Assembly: GCA_023439125.1 (NCBI GenBank)
Contig: JAEXOU010000010.1
Coordinates: 76,684-140,683 of the forward strand
DNA from: Bacillota bacterium
GTDB taxonomy: Bacteria > Bacillota > Clostridia > Lachnospirales > Lachnospiraceae
DNA length: 64,000 bases
Direction: 5' to 3'
Shown: piece after piece, positions 18,004 to 27,363 of the stretch
How the letters are laid out: the number at the start of each line of letters is the position of its first letter
Numbering within the stretch: the first letter of the stretch is position 1
Translations under genes and position numbers: made by a program
The notes under the pieces: generated by a model
Told to the model about the DNA's origin: nothing
Database searches by the model: none
What the model saw: the letters and a program-made list of their open reading frames with translations, nothing else

Positions 18004-18705
18004 TCACTCGTTAAGTTCAAACTTATATCCAACACCCCATATTGTCTTGATTGACCATTTAGGATGATTTACATTATCAAGTTTTGCACGAAGACGTTTT
18101 ATATGGGAATCTACTGTCCTACTATCTCCGAAATAATCAAATCCCCATAAACTATCTAATAAATTATCTCTCGTAAACACTTTATTTGGATTGCCTGCCA
18201 GCGTCCACATAGTTTCAATTTCTTTCTTTGTTAAGGATACTTTTGTACCATTAATATGTAATGTATACTCATCCAAATTAATTTCTAAGTCCTCTACCCT
18301 AAGTGTATTAGCAGAAACTTCTTTATCCTTATCTTTATCTTTCTTCGTCATTCTACGTAGTACTGCACGTACTCGTGCCATAACTTCACTTGGACTAAAC
18401 GGCTTCACAATATAATCATCTGCACCAATATCAAGCCCCATTATCTTTTCAAAATCTTCGCCACGTGCAGTAATTAATATGACAGGTACATCTGATTTAG
18501 TTCGTATTTTACGACATACCTCATAACCATCTTCCTTTGGCATCATAACATCTAATAATACAACTGAAGGATTATATTGGCGAAACATCTGAAATGCTTC
18601 TTCTCCATCAGAAGCTATAATTGGTTCTAATTCCTCTTTTCTAGCGTAGGCAGCTAATACATCGGTGATGTCAGGATTATCATCGGCGATTAAAATATAT
18701 TGCAT
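18004..18705 (-). CDS. OmpR-family response regulator
   Basis: 233 residues. Receiver domain 1-118 with acidic pocket DDN, phosphorylation site VVLLDVMMPKEDG and conserved Lys in DDYIVKPFSP. A Lys/Asp-rich linker (KKDKDKDKE) leads to a winged-helix DNA-binding domain ending GDSRTVDSHIKRLRAKL and WGVGYKF. The start at 18705 is chosen because GGAGGT lies 7 nt upstream; a longer reading would begin inside that ribosome site. First gene of the two-component operon. Confidence 0.93.
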   Translation of the reverse strand: MQYILIADDNPDITDVLAAYARKEELEPIIASDGEEAFQMFRQYNPSVVLLDVMMPKEDGYEVCRKIRTKSDVPVILITARGEDFEKIMGLDIGADDYIVKPFSPSEVMARVRAVLRRMTKKDKDKDKEVSANTLRVEDLEINLDEYTLHINGTKVSLTKKEIETMWTLAGNPNKVFTRDNLLDSLWGFDYFGDSRTVDSHIKRLRAKLDNVNHPKWSIKTIWGVGYKFELNE

Positions 18706-18938
18706 TGATACTACCTCCATTCAAATATATATCTAATCTATTTTTCTCAATTTTATTACACAATTCTCCAACTATAACTATAATTATATTGAAAACACCT
18801 TGTAAAAACAAGTGCTTTACGTAATAAAATAATTTTTTATTACCAATTATTAATATTTTTTATCATCTGCCACTTTTCTGACAAAAACAAGTAATAAAAT
18901 GGTACTGAATAAACAAAGAATAGATGGAGGACTTAACT

Positions 18939-19739
18939 ATGAGTTATTCCAGATCAAAGAAGTATTTATTAATCCTTGGTCTTATGGTTTTCTTTGTATT
19001 GTTCCTGCCTGCTACAGATAATTTAATAATTGCACAAGCAAAAGATATCACATCATCAGAAGAGCCAGTAATTTTGCCTGAGATAAAGTTAAATGTTAAA
19101 AGCAAGGAACTTGTAAAAGGAAAATCTTACAATCTCAAGGTTTACAATACAACAGATATGCAGACGATATCATTTAAGTCAAGTAATTCTGCCATTGTAT
19201 CTGTTAGTGATACTGGTACTGTCAAAGGACTTGATATTGGTACTGCAACAATTTATGTGACCGTTAAAGAGGATACAAAAGTTATTACAACGCTTCAATG
19301 TGAGATAACAGTCGGCGTTCCTGCTATTTCAATTCGTCTCACACAAAGCAATATTATTCTCGTTGTTGGTCAGAGAACATCTTTAAAAGTTTTAGTGGCC
19401 CCATATAATACAGTTGAAGTTGCTCGTTTTACTAGTTTAGATTCTGATACAGCTTCCATCAGCACTGGGGGACGTATCACAGCAAAATCTGTGGGTAGCA
19501 CATATGTTTACGGAATAATCGATAATGGTTATAGCAAATGCAAAGTATCCGTTATTGATGAGGCAACCTATAATATATTGAATGAATCTGGCTACTCTGA
19601 CTTATCAGCAATAACAGACTTAGATGCAGTTCTTCTTGAGATTACTAGTGGTAGTGCAATAAAGGTTACTCCAGAAAGTGAGAATAACAATTCTACCAAT
19701 ACGAATAATGTGAAAGAGGAATCGAATACAGCACAATAA
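18939..19739 (+). CDS. secreted protein with two bacterial Ig-like (Big2) domains
   Basis: 266 residues. Signal peptide or N-terminal anchor at about 8-32 (hydrophobic, ending near AQAKD). Two Big2-type repeats follow at about 46-125 and 128-210; the first shows the classic pattern FKSSNSAIVSVSDTGTVKGLDIGTATI. The Ser/Asn/Thr-rich tail has no cell-wall sorting motif. GGAGG lies 8 nt before the ATG at 18939. It is divergent from the two-component system, so regulation by it is possible but unproven. Function: surface or adhesion-type module, not further assignable. Confidence 0.78.
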   Translation: MSYSRSKKYLLILGLMVFFVLFLPATDNLIIAQAKDITSSEEPVILPEIKLNVKSKELVKGKSYNLKVYNTTDMQTISFKSSNSAIVSVSDTGTVKGLDIGTATIYVTVKEDTKVITTLQCEITVGVPAISIRLTQSNIILVVGQRTSLKVLVAPYNTVEVARFTSLDSDTASISTGGRITAKSVGSTYVYGIIDNGYSKCKVSVIDEATYNILNESGYSDLSAITDLDAVLLEITSGSAIKVTPESENNNSTNTNNVKEESNTAQ

Positions 19740-19747
19740 TATATATA

Positions 19748-19777
19748 AAAGTGTTTCGCTTGCGAAACACTTTTTTT
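19748..19777 (+). terminator. intrinsic terminator of the Big2 gene
   Basis: Stem AAAGTGTTTCGC with the complementary GCGAAACACTTT and a run of seven T, starting 9 bp after the stop. The sequence resembles the hairpin at 36520-36543. Confidence 0.85.
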
Positions 19778-19779
19778 GT

Positions 19780-19955
19780 CTCCTGTGTTTGTGATTTATT
19801 AATACCTTCCTCTAAAAGTAAGAGCCTAATCCTATATTTTCGGAGTGCCTTACAAGTCCCACATGCTCTTTGTGGGCTTGTGAGCGTAGCACGCCGAAGA
19901 AAATATAGGATCAGACTCTTTCGTTTTCATAATCTTACAAAAATCACAAACACTC
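19780..19955. repeat. hairpin repeat family 1, copy C
   Basis: The core at about 19839-19900 (TTTTCGGAGTGCCTTACAAG, CCCACA/TGTGGG, then GTGAGCGTAGCACGCCGAAG) is flanked by arms AAGAG-CCTAATCCTATA and TATAGGATCAGACTCTT. Complementarity continues outward (GTGTTTGTGATTT with AAATCACAAACAC), so almost the whole 175-bp gap between convergent genes folds on itself. It probably terminates the 5'-nucleotidase gene. Confidence 0.8.
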
Positions 19956-19963
19956 CATACACT

Positions 19964-22900
19964 CTATTTAAGTGATGCAACCAAGACTCTGAATATAGTC
20001 TCCGGACCATATCCATATCGATTGTATGCAAATATCGAAACATCTGTATCTTCTGTAATTGCAGGTACCTGAATTACAAAGGTTCCATCCTCTTCAACTT
20101 TTCCAGAATAGTTCGTTCCATTCACTCTTGCGTAAACTGCTGTCTTAGTCAGTTTTAGTGTAGGTTCCTTTTCTGAATTGATTAGGAATAATTCAACATT
20201 ACCAGTGATCTGAATCGCTCCATTCGTAACTGTTTTAGCAACCAAAGCAGTTGGTGCATCTGGAGCCTTCTTTTTTACCACTTTAAATAATCGCTTACTA
20301 TTTGTTGTTTGATTCTGAGCATACATTGATATTTTCGTACCGGATTTTAATCGATCAAATTTAATAATGTGTACATATCCATCATACTTCTGATCATATG
20401 TGCCTTTCTCTGATATATAATATGGAATACCCTCTATATCCACGAGTAACTTACAATTTTCCTTCGTTAATACCTTGATAAACTCCACGGAATTATTCAG
20501 ATCTGTAATTAACTCTGGCTTTGTAGGTTGACGGTAAGTAACTAAACTATAAGAAGAATCTATTAGCTTACCTAAGTTATTACGGGATGTTACCTTCACT
20601 AGTGAGCCTTCTATTAACTCACCTTTTAAGTTTACCGTGTACGTTCCATCTTTGCTGGTTGTTGCTTTTACAACCTCTGTACCACCTACATATGGAATCA
20701 AGATAGAGATACTTTCTTCAGGTAAATAAGTAATCGTTATCGATGAGGAATTATATGAGGTTTTACTAAACGCTACATTCTCTGACTGCCCTAGCGAAAC
20801 AACCTCACCTACCTTCGCGTAAGTTATACGACTCCTTTGTGTTTCAGAACTATCCGTCTCCTTTGCATAAGCGCTTATGGTAGTTACTGGAGTGATTGGT
20901 GAATTTAAGGTAACTTTAAAATTACCGTTTTTGTCTGCCATAACCGTATGACTAGTCCCATCCACTGTAACTAAAACCATGACTGCATTCTTTTTTGAAA
21001 GGGCTCTCACATTACCATAAATCGTATCCTCTGAAACTAACACATTATAGAATTCAGGAGCATATGGGCCACCTTTTTGAACTTTGATATAAGTGCTAAC
21101 ACCAACTCTTCCGACATAATCCATACTAACAACACGCAGTTCTGTACCTATATCGATGTTTGGTAAAGAAATCTCAAATCTTCCATCTTGATCTACAGAT
21201 TGAGGAGCAATTACCACGTCATAATTTGTGAAGTCAATCTCTAGTGTAGATCTTACAATCTGTGCTGTTTCTTCATCTTGAACATAAACAGTCCTCGAGT
21301 CAGCATCTACAACGATAATAAAATTGTCTTTATCAGCTGTTACTCCAGTCAAAAACTGTGAATTGTTGTAGTATTTATCAACTGATAAAACATTCGGTAC
21401 CGCATACTTAACATATACCTTTGTCATATCACTCTTACGATTGTTTTCTTCATCCTCTGCATATACGTAAAAACTAGTACCAGAGATTTGAGCTGGAATT
21501 GTTATGGAAAAAGAACCATCCTGATTTGCCTTTTTTGAATATATCTTTTCTCCAAGCTTAACGTAAACCTTAGCTCCTGCTTCTGCTCTTCCTGTTACTA
21601 CTGTTTTCTTATTTGTAAATGACCATACTTTCGGTGCAGCCATCTCCTTCGCACCAATATTATCGATTATGACCTTATAAATAGCCTTTTTCCCATTATA
21701 ATCTTCAGCAAGTATCGTATAGGTTTCATTGAAATAAGCAACGAACTGATTATTTTTTATCTCATCCCTAATATTCCAACCCGTATTCTCAATATCTGCA
21801 TCTTCTGCCATATACTTAATAGATTTTATTCCCGAACTTGAGAAGGCATCTACATAGACGGTATAATGCCGATTCGTTGGTTCTAATACACTTTGGAGAG
21901 CAACGATATGAGGTTCTTCTACTGAAGGCTTAACTGCCTTAAACTTTAATAGTGTACTATCATCCATCTCATATAGTGTACTATCATACATACCATTCTC
22001 TTTTGCATATTTAACTCCTTGATTTGGTATCAACATAAGGAATTCTTGATCTTCTCTGAATTTGATTGTCCAATTATGATCAACCATTGGGGTATATTTT
22101 CCTAGTAAGTTCAGACTAGTTAGGTAATCAGTAATAATATATTGAGTTCGATACATCCCCTTGATTTTCTGGGAAGCAGCCCAACTAAAGATTCCTGTAG
22201 GCGTTATCGTATTACAAGCAATTACAAACTCCATGTCATCGGTTACTTGTTTTCCATCATATGTGATATTTGATACACGATATGTATCATTAATTTTCGT
22301 ACCTGAAATATCATAACGAGGTGCAATGTATGGTGATATTGTGTAATTAATACCATCAAATACAAAGAATTTACTCCAATCATTCAACCAGTCATTATGA
22401 ATTAAGAACTGAGTATCTTTGCTACCAATTTCTAATGTATTATATGCACTAGCTGAAAGCTCTAACCACTCTCTAAGTTGGGCACCTGTTATCTTATAGA
22501 TATAAGTGTAATTACGATAATTTTGCACCGTAAATAAATCTGCAGTGCTAATACTTCCTGAAATATTTACAAAGTCATCTCCAGAGTTTGCTCCGTAACT
22601 AATGTGCGATGCTGCAGCAATAACTGGATATCCTGCATATGATTGATCAACTGACTCAATGTACTTTCTTGCATAAGCAATGCGAGCATCATTCTGTAAC
22701 TGTAATACCGCATTATCTCCCAAAAGTCCAAGATAATTCTGTAGAGTAACTCCATCTTCTAGTTGAATTAGTCCTTTTGTTCGATATATCTCAAGTTCTT
22801 CTTTCCAGTTTTCCATAAAAGAAAGAATTCTACTATCTTCTTTTAGCTTATAATCTGAAATTCTACGAACCTCACCAGACTGTTTCTCAATCTTAAAGTT

Positions 22901-24016
22901 CCCATTCTCATCATAACTCAAAGATACATCAGCAACACCGATTGATTTTCCTTGGCTCATTGCCATAACAATGAGTTTTCCATTCACAAGACCTGTATTT
23001 TTATCTACACCAGTATAGTCATAGAATGTTCCTGATTTATTCGCTGTAGGAAATTCTTTATGTTCATGTCCACATAAAATAACATCAACCTCTGGTATCT
23101 TAGTTAATGCATAGGAAACATCATCCGCGTTCTCAATAGGTTCCTCGCTTCCAAAACCAGAGTGAGCTAATACGACAATCAAGTCTGCACCTTGATCTTT
23201 TAGTAAAGCAGCTTCCTTTTTGACATTTGCAACAATATCCTCTGTCTTCCATATACCGGTATAATTATCAGTTTTTGTTGAAAGAGTTGGAATTGTCTCA
23301 CCAATCACGCCGACTTTAATATTAACTGTTTTCCCTTGTTGGGTTACTGCTTCTCTTTCAATAATCATATTCTCATGAAACGGATAAGAATTGTTCTTTG
23401 CATTTGTTAGATTAGACACAACCGTTTTATCCAACAATCCAGAATAAGTAAGCTGACGAAGAATATAATCCTTACCATAATCAAAATCATGATTACCTAA
23501 TGTAATCGCGTCATACCCGACGAGTGACATACCCAGATAGATAGGTTGAATTGCCTCTTCATCTTGTCCATAGATATATTCCATAGAAGCTTCAAATAGA
23601 ACATCTCCAACATCAAATGTAAACACGTTGGAGGCATTTTTTTCTTCTCTTGTTTTATTAATTAATGGATATGCTAATGATAATCCTTGATTATTATAGT
23701 CTGTTCCAGACAAGTAATCAGTACTACTTATCATACCATGTAAGTCTGTCGTAAATATCATTCGAAGATCTACTATATCTTTTATAGCTTCATTCGTATC
23801 AGATGCCTCTTTGATAACTTCGCTCTTATCCGTTACCTCTTTTGTAACCTCATTCGTACTCGTTGCCTCTTGCTTGATTTCCTGATTAACAGTTGCAGCC
23901 TTTACCGTCAGGTTATCTAAGGAAAGCCCCGAGGCGATACTACCCAAGGCAGTTGTCGCAATGGCCAGTATCGCTACTATGTTACGAAGCCTATTCTTAT
24001 ATCTTCTCATTCGCAT
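19964..24016 (-). CDS. giant secreted 5'-nucleotidase/metallophosphoesterase with Ig-like repeats
   Basis: 1350 residues. Signal peptide at about 1-41 ending in VKAA. Metallophosphoesterase domain at about 80-370: TTDLHGM, FDVGD, GNHDFDYG, VLAHSGFG and CGHEHKEF supply the two-metal site. The 5'-nucleotidase C-terminal domain follows at about 430-640 (substrate region NISGSISTADLFTVQNYRN). Residues about 700-1350 are at least six Ig-like repeats with the pattern A-K-V-Y-V-K...DGSF-I. No LPXTG or SLH motif is seen. It would release phosphate and nucleosides from extracellular nucleotides. Start supported by AAGGTAGGG. Confidence 0.88.
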   Translation of the reverse strand: MRMRRYKNRLRNIVAILAIATTALGSIASGLSLDNLTVKAATVNQEIKQEATSTNEVTKEVTDKSEVIKEASDTNEAIKDIVDLRMIFTTDLHGMISSTDYLSGTDYNNQGLSLAYPLINKTREEKNASNVFTFDVGDVLFEASMEYIYGQDEEAIQPIYLGMSLVGYDAITLGNHDFDYGKDYILRQLTYSGLLDKTVVSNLTNAKNNSYPFHENMIIEREAVTQQGKTVNIKVGVIGETIPTLSTKTDNYTGIWKTEDIVANVKKEAALLKDQGADLIVVLAHSGFGSEEPIENADDVSYALTKIPEVDVILCGHEHKEFPTANKSGTFYDYTGVDKNTGLVNGKLIVMAMSQGKSIGVADVSLSYDENGNFKIEKQSGEVRRISDYKLKEDSRILSFMENWKEELEIYRTKGLIQLEDGVTLQNYLGLLGDNAVLQLQNDARIAYARKYIESVDQSYAGYPVIAAASHISYGANSGDDFVNISGSISTADLFTVQNYRNYTYIYKITGAQLREWLELSASAYNTLEIGSKDTQFLIHNDWLNDWSKFFVFDGINYTISPYIAPRYDISGTKINDTYRVSNITYDGKQVTDDMEFVIACNTITPTGIFSWAASQKIKGMYRTQYIITDYLTSLNLLGKYTPMVDHNWTIKFREDQEFLMLIPNQGVKYAKENGMYDSTLYEMDDSTLLKFKAVKPSVEEPHIVALQSVLEPTNRHYTVYVDAFSSSGIKSIKYMAEDADIENTGWNIRDEIKNNQFVAYFNETYTILAEDYNGKKAIYKVIIDNIGAKEMAAPKVWSFTNKKTVVTGRAEAGAKVYVKLGEKIYSKKANQDGSFSITIPAQISGTSFYVYAEDEENNRKSDMTKVYVKYAVPNVLSVDKYYNNSQFLTGVTADKDNFIIVVDADSRTVYVQDEETAQIVRSTLEIDFTNYDVVIAPQSVDQDGRFEISLPNIDIGTELRVVSMDYVGRVGVSTYIKVQKGGPYAPEFYNVLVSEDTIYGNVRALSKKNAVMVLVTVDGTSHTVMADKNGNFKVTLNSPITPVTTISAYAKETDSSETQRSRITYAKVGEVVSLGQSENVAFSKTSYNSSSITITYLPEESISILIPYVGGTEVVKATTSKDGTYTVNLKGELIEGSLVKVTSRNNLGKLIDSSYSLVTYRQPTKPELITDLNNSVEFIKVLTKENCKLLVDIEGIPYYISEKGTYDQKYDGYVHIIKFDRLKSGTKISMYAQNQTTNSKRLFKVVKKKAPDAPTALVAKTVTNGAIQITGNVELFLINSEKEPTLKLTKTAVYARVNGTNYSGKVEEDGTFVIQVPAITEDTDVSIFAYNRYGYGPETIFRVLVASLK

Positions 24017-24109
24017 ATTTTACCCTACCTTTATGATTCACTTTTTCGTCTATATTAATAGATAATTAAGTCATTAATAAGGCAAATTTCTTAATGAATA
24101 TTTACATCT

Positions 24110-24475
24110 TTAGCTTAACATTCCTCCAAGCATACCTGAGCAAATAATAATGATGAATGTTTTTACATAATCAAATAAATCGATTGATGTATCCCCTTTT
24201 GTAATTAGTGAAATTATTATGTATACAATGAAGTAAATAAGTGCAGTTATTAATCCCCATAAATATCTCTTTTGTTCTACATGCTTCCCCATATAAAAAC
24301 TGCCTGAGAAAACAGATATCATATAGATTACTACAACTGCAATGCTGACTGCCGAACCAGACATTCCAGTTTGAAGCATTAGAAAGGAGGTAATTAGCAA
24401 CAAAAATAGCGTAACTAAATAAGAGAGCAGCACTGATTTGGCTAAATAAATAGTTCTAGACTTCGTATCAGTCAT
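24110..24475 (-). CDS. TIGR04086-family membrane protein
   Basis: 121 residues with four predicted transmembrane helices and the conserved GSFYMGKH stretch between helices 2 and 3. The gene matches the small TIGR04086 family of Clostridia, often found near yajC, as here about 1.2 kb away. Function unknown. AAAGGA precedes the ATG. The gap between it and the 5'-nucleotidase gene is under 100 bp. Confidence 0.72.
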   Translation of the reverse strand: MTDTKSRTIYLAKSVLLSYLVTLFLLLITSFLMLQTGMSGSAVSIAVVVIYMISVFSGSFYMGKHVEQKRYLWGLITALIYFIVYIIISLITKGDTSIDLFDYVKTFIIIICSGMLGGMLS

Positions 24476-24547
24476 ACAATGAATCCTTTCATTATTTTAC
24501 AAAATTCTAGTGTATTATATGTCCCAAAACTATGACTTAGTACCAAT

Positions 24548-24576
24548 TTCACAAAACAGTTCGATTATGATATAAT
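24548..24576 (+). promoter_or_regulatory. promoter of the PHP gene
   Basis: -35 TTCACA (24548-24553), 17-bp spacer, -10 TATAAT (24571-24576). Confidence 0.65.
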
Positions 24577-24627
24577 GAATCTGATGATAGAAATGAAATA
24601 ATAAATTAAAAGAATATGGAGCTTATG

Positions 24628-25488
24628 ATGAATTATATTGATTTGCATGTTCATACCAATCGTTCCGATGGGACATTAACTCCATCTGAAGTGATAAGTA
24701 ATGCGTTAGAAATTGGTCTGTCTGCAATTGCGATTACAGATCATGATACTGTTGAGGGAATTGCTGAAGCAAAACAATACCTAAAGGCCAACAAAAAAGA
24801 ATCAGAACTTGAGATTATTCCTGGTGTGGAGATTTCTGCTGATTATCACGGACGGGATATTCATATCCTCGGTTTATATATCGATGAAATGAACAAACAA
24901 CTTAACGACAAACTTGCTAAGGCAATCGCTGACCGAGATACACGAAATGAAAAGATGGCAGCGCTCTTAAGAGCAGATGGAATCGATATTCATATAAAAG
25001 ATTTAACCTTTGGTGAACCGAATACTGTAATAACAAGAGCGCATTTTGCACGTTATCTTACAGAACATGGATATGTAAAAAATAATGCGGATGCGTTTAC
25101 AAAGTACCTAGCATCCAATACAAAATATTACGTTCCTCGAAGTTATATGACCCCAAAAGATGCAATTGATATCATAATTGACGCTGGTGGAATACCTATA
25201 CTCGCTCATCCACTACTCTATAATTTGAATTTAGCTGGTGTTGAGGAACTAGTTTCCTATGTTAAATCTCTTGGAATGGTCGGAATTGAAACAATACATT
25301 CCAGTAATACTGGATTTGATGAAGGTATCATTCGTCGTTTTGCAAATAAATATAAGTTATTAATGACTGGTGGAAGTGATTTCCATGGTACGAATAAACC
25401 GAATATCCAACTTGGGATTGGGCGGGGAAATTTAAAGATTCCTGAGACTTTATTATTAGATTTAAAAAAATACGCCTATAACCTTTAA
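24628..25488 (+). CDS. PHP-domain phosphoesterase (YciV/RNase AM-like)
   Basis: 286 residues. Metal ligands of the PHP fold are visible: DLHVHTNRSDGTLTP at the N-terminus, ITDHDTVEG, PGVEISADYHGRDIHILGLYI, PILAHPLL and a late GSDFHG. Related proteins cleave 3',5'-nucleotide bisphosphates or trim RNA 5' ends. Three ATGs are available; the one at 24628 has GGAG 6 nt upstream and matches the family N-terminus. It is convergent with yajC, separated by a family 1 hairpin. Confidence 0.85.
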   Translation: MNYIDLHVHTNRSDGTLTPSEVISNALEIGLSAIAITDHDTVEGIAEAKQYLKANKKESELEIIPGVEISADYHGRDIHILGLYIDEMNKQLNDKLAKAIADRDTRNEKMAALLRADGIDIHIKDLTFGEPNTVITRAHFARYLTEHGYVKNNADAFTKYLASNTKYYVPRSYMTPKDAIDIIIDAGGIPILAHPLLYNLNLAGVEELVSYVKSLGMVGIETIHSSNTGFDEGIIRRFANKYKLLMTGGSDFHGTNKPNIQLGIGRGNLKIPETLLLDLKKYAYNL

Positions 25489-25508
25489 ATATGAAAAAAC
25501 CTTTGCAA

Positions 25509-25617
25509 AAGAATGAGCATCCTAATGTGTTTTGGAGTGCCTTACAAGACTACACGCTCTTTTGTGAGCTTGTTTCCATCTCGCACCGAACAAAAACATA
25601 CCTAGATGCTCATTCTT
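25509..25617. repeat. hairpin repeat family 1, copy D
   Basis: Arms AAGAATGAGCATC and GATGCTCATTCTT flank the core GGAGTGCCTTACAAG ... GAGCTTGTTTCCATC and CGCACCGAA. The right core is the 'TTTCCATC' subtype also seen in copy G. It fills the gap between the convergent PHP and yajC genes. Confidence 0.8.
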
Positions 25618-25627
25618 ATTTCACAGC

Positions 25628-25960
25628 CTAAACTGTTTCTTTTCCTTCTGGCTTTTCAACTTCAACGATTGCAGCTTTTTTCATTGGAATTCTACAATTC
25701 TTGTTGTTACCAAACTCAACAATAACGACTTCATCCATAACATCAATAACTACACCATAGAAACCACTTGTAGTTAATACGCTATCACCTATCGCAAGCG
25801 ATGAGATCAAGGCATTCATCTTTTTTTGTTGTTTCTTCTGTGGACGAATTGCCATAAAGTAGAACAATGCACCAATAACTACAATATAACCAATCATCCA
25901 AGTCCATGTACCGCCAGTTTGACCAGCTGCTGCAGTGTCTAAGAAAACTAATTGATTCAT
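25628..25960 (-). CDS. yajC: preprotein translocase subunit YajC
   Basis: 110 residues. One N-terminal transmembrane helix (about 18-37, WTWMIGYIVVIGALFYFMAI) is followed by the family signature RPQKKQQKKMNALISSLAIGD and a small beta domain (GFYGVVIDVMDEVVIVEFG). YajC accompanies SecDF in protein export. It lies 59 bp downstream of tgt in the common tgt-yajC order. AGGAGG precedes the ATG. Confidence 0.93.
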   Translation of the reverse strand: MNQLVFLDTAAAGQTGGTWTWMIGYIVVIGALFYFMAIRPQKKQQKKMNALISSLAIGDSVLTTSGFYGVVIDVMDEVVIVEFGNNKNCRIPMKKAAIVEVEKPEGKETV

Positions 25961-26019
25961 ATAAAATCCTCCTAAAAATTTTCTTTCCTTTTGGAATATA
26001 ATTCAATGCCATTAAGCAA

Positions 26020-27153
26020 TTATTCTTGCCCCATAGCAAATCCTTCAAGTTTTTTATTCTTATACTCTTTAAATTTCTGATGCTCGATTGCGTATCTGAT
26101 TTCTTCCATCATCTCATTATAGAAATATAAGTTGTGAGTAACTAGTAGACGCAAACCTAACATTTCTTTTGCCTTTAATAAATGGCGTATATATGCTCTA
26201 CTATAGTGTTTACATACAGGGCACTGACAACCTTCCTCAATTGGTCTATCATCAAGTTCATACTTTGCATTGAGCAAATTCATCTTTCCATAATTGGTAT
26301 ACGCATGCCCATGTCTACCATTACGTGCTGGGTATACACAATCAAAGAAATCAACCCCTCGTTCTACCGCTTCTAATATGTTAGCTGGTGTACCAACACC
26401 CATTAGATATGTCGGTTTTGCTTCTGGGAGATATGGTACCACATCTTCGATAATTCGATACATTTCATTATGTGATTCTCCGACTGCCAACCCACCAATT
26501 GCATAGCCATCAAGATTTAATTCGGAAATAACCTTCGCATGTTCGATTCGTATATCACTAAAGGTACCCCCTTGATTAATACCGAAGAGCATCTGATTTT
26601 TATTAATCGTATCTTCCAGAGAATTTAATCTCTTCATCTCCGCTTGGCAACGAATCAACCAACGAGTTGTACGATCAACAGAATCTTGCATATACTGTCT
26701 TGTTGCTGGATGTGGTGGACACTCATCAAATGCCATTGCGATCGTAGAAGCCAGATTCGATTGAATTTGCATACTCTCTTCAGGTCCCATGAAAATTTTT
26801 CGACCATCAATATGAGAATTGAAGTATACACCCTCCTCTTTTATCTTACGTAAACCAGCAAGTGAGAATACTTGGAATCCTCCAGAGTCTGTTAAGATTG
26901 GTTTATCCCAAACCATAAATTTATGAAGTCCACCTAGTTTTTTTATCACTTCGTCACCAGGTCTCACATGAAGATGATACGTATTACTTAATTCCACCTG
27001 TGTTTTTATATTCTGCAAATCCATAGTGGATACTGCACCTTTAATAGCTGCAACTGTTCCAACATTCATAAATACTGGTGTCTGGATTGTGCCATGAACC
27101 GTTTGAAACTCGCCACGCTTTGCATTGCCATCCTTACATATTAACTTGTACAT
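26020..27153 (-). CDS. tgt: tRNA-guanine transglycosylase
   Basis: 377 residues. Exchanges G34 for a queuine precursor in GUN-anticodon tRNAs. Catalytic Asp in LTDSGGFQVFSL at about 88-99 and in FFDCVYPARNGRHGHA. Zinc site CQCPVCKHYSRAYIRHL with a later His. The ATG at 27153 has AAGGAG 7 nt upstream and begins MYKLICKDGNAKRGEF, the usual length; a longer in-frame extension is not needed. Operon with yajC. Confidence 0.96.
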   Translation of the reverse strand: MYKLICKDGNAKRGEFQTVHGTIQTPVFMNVGTVAAIKGAVSTMDLQNIKTQVELSNTYHLHVRPGDEVIKKLGGLHKFMVWDKPILTDSGGFQVFSLAGLRKIKEEGVYFNSHIDGRKIFMGPEESMQIQSNLASTIAMAFDECPPHPATRQYMQDSVDRTTRWLIRCQAEMKRLNSLEDTINKNQMLFGINQGGTFSDIRIEHAKVISELNLDGYAIGGLAVGESHNEMYRIIEDVVPYLPEAKPTYLMGVGTPANILEAVERGVDFFDCVYPARNGRHGHAYTNYGKMNLLNAKYELDDRPIEEGCQCPVCKHYSRAYIRHLLKAKEMLGLRLLVTHNLYFYNEMMEEIRYAIEHQKFKEYKNKKLEGFAMGQE

Positions 27154-27295
27154 TATAAACTCCTTAATTGCGTCCGAATTCGTTAGTCTTGTACTGAATA
27201 GCCTTTTCAAGCCCACTGTAGTACAAGTATACCTTTATTGTTTACCTTTTTCAACTAAATTTTTCATAAACAAATGGAAATACTTTCTTCAATTC

Positions 27296-27324
27296 TTGCA
27301 TATACTACTAATTTTTGGTAAGAT
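27296..27324 (+). promoter_or_regulatory. promoter of the GGDEF-EAL gene
   Basis: -35 TTGCAT (27296-27301), 17-bp spacer, -10 TAAGAT (27319-27324), 40 bp before the start. Confidence 0.6.
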
Positions 27325-27363
27325 GAGCTTAGATAGATCTTTTCTTTTTAAATGGAGGCAGCT

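Noticed and set aside
26182..26853. Plus-strand ORFs inside tgt
   Set aside because: They are antisense to a fully conserved tgt coding region and lack ribosome sites.
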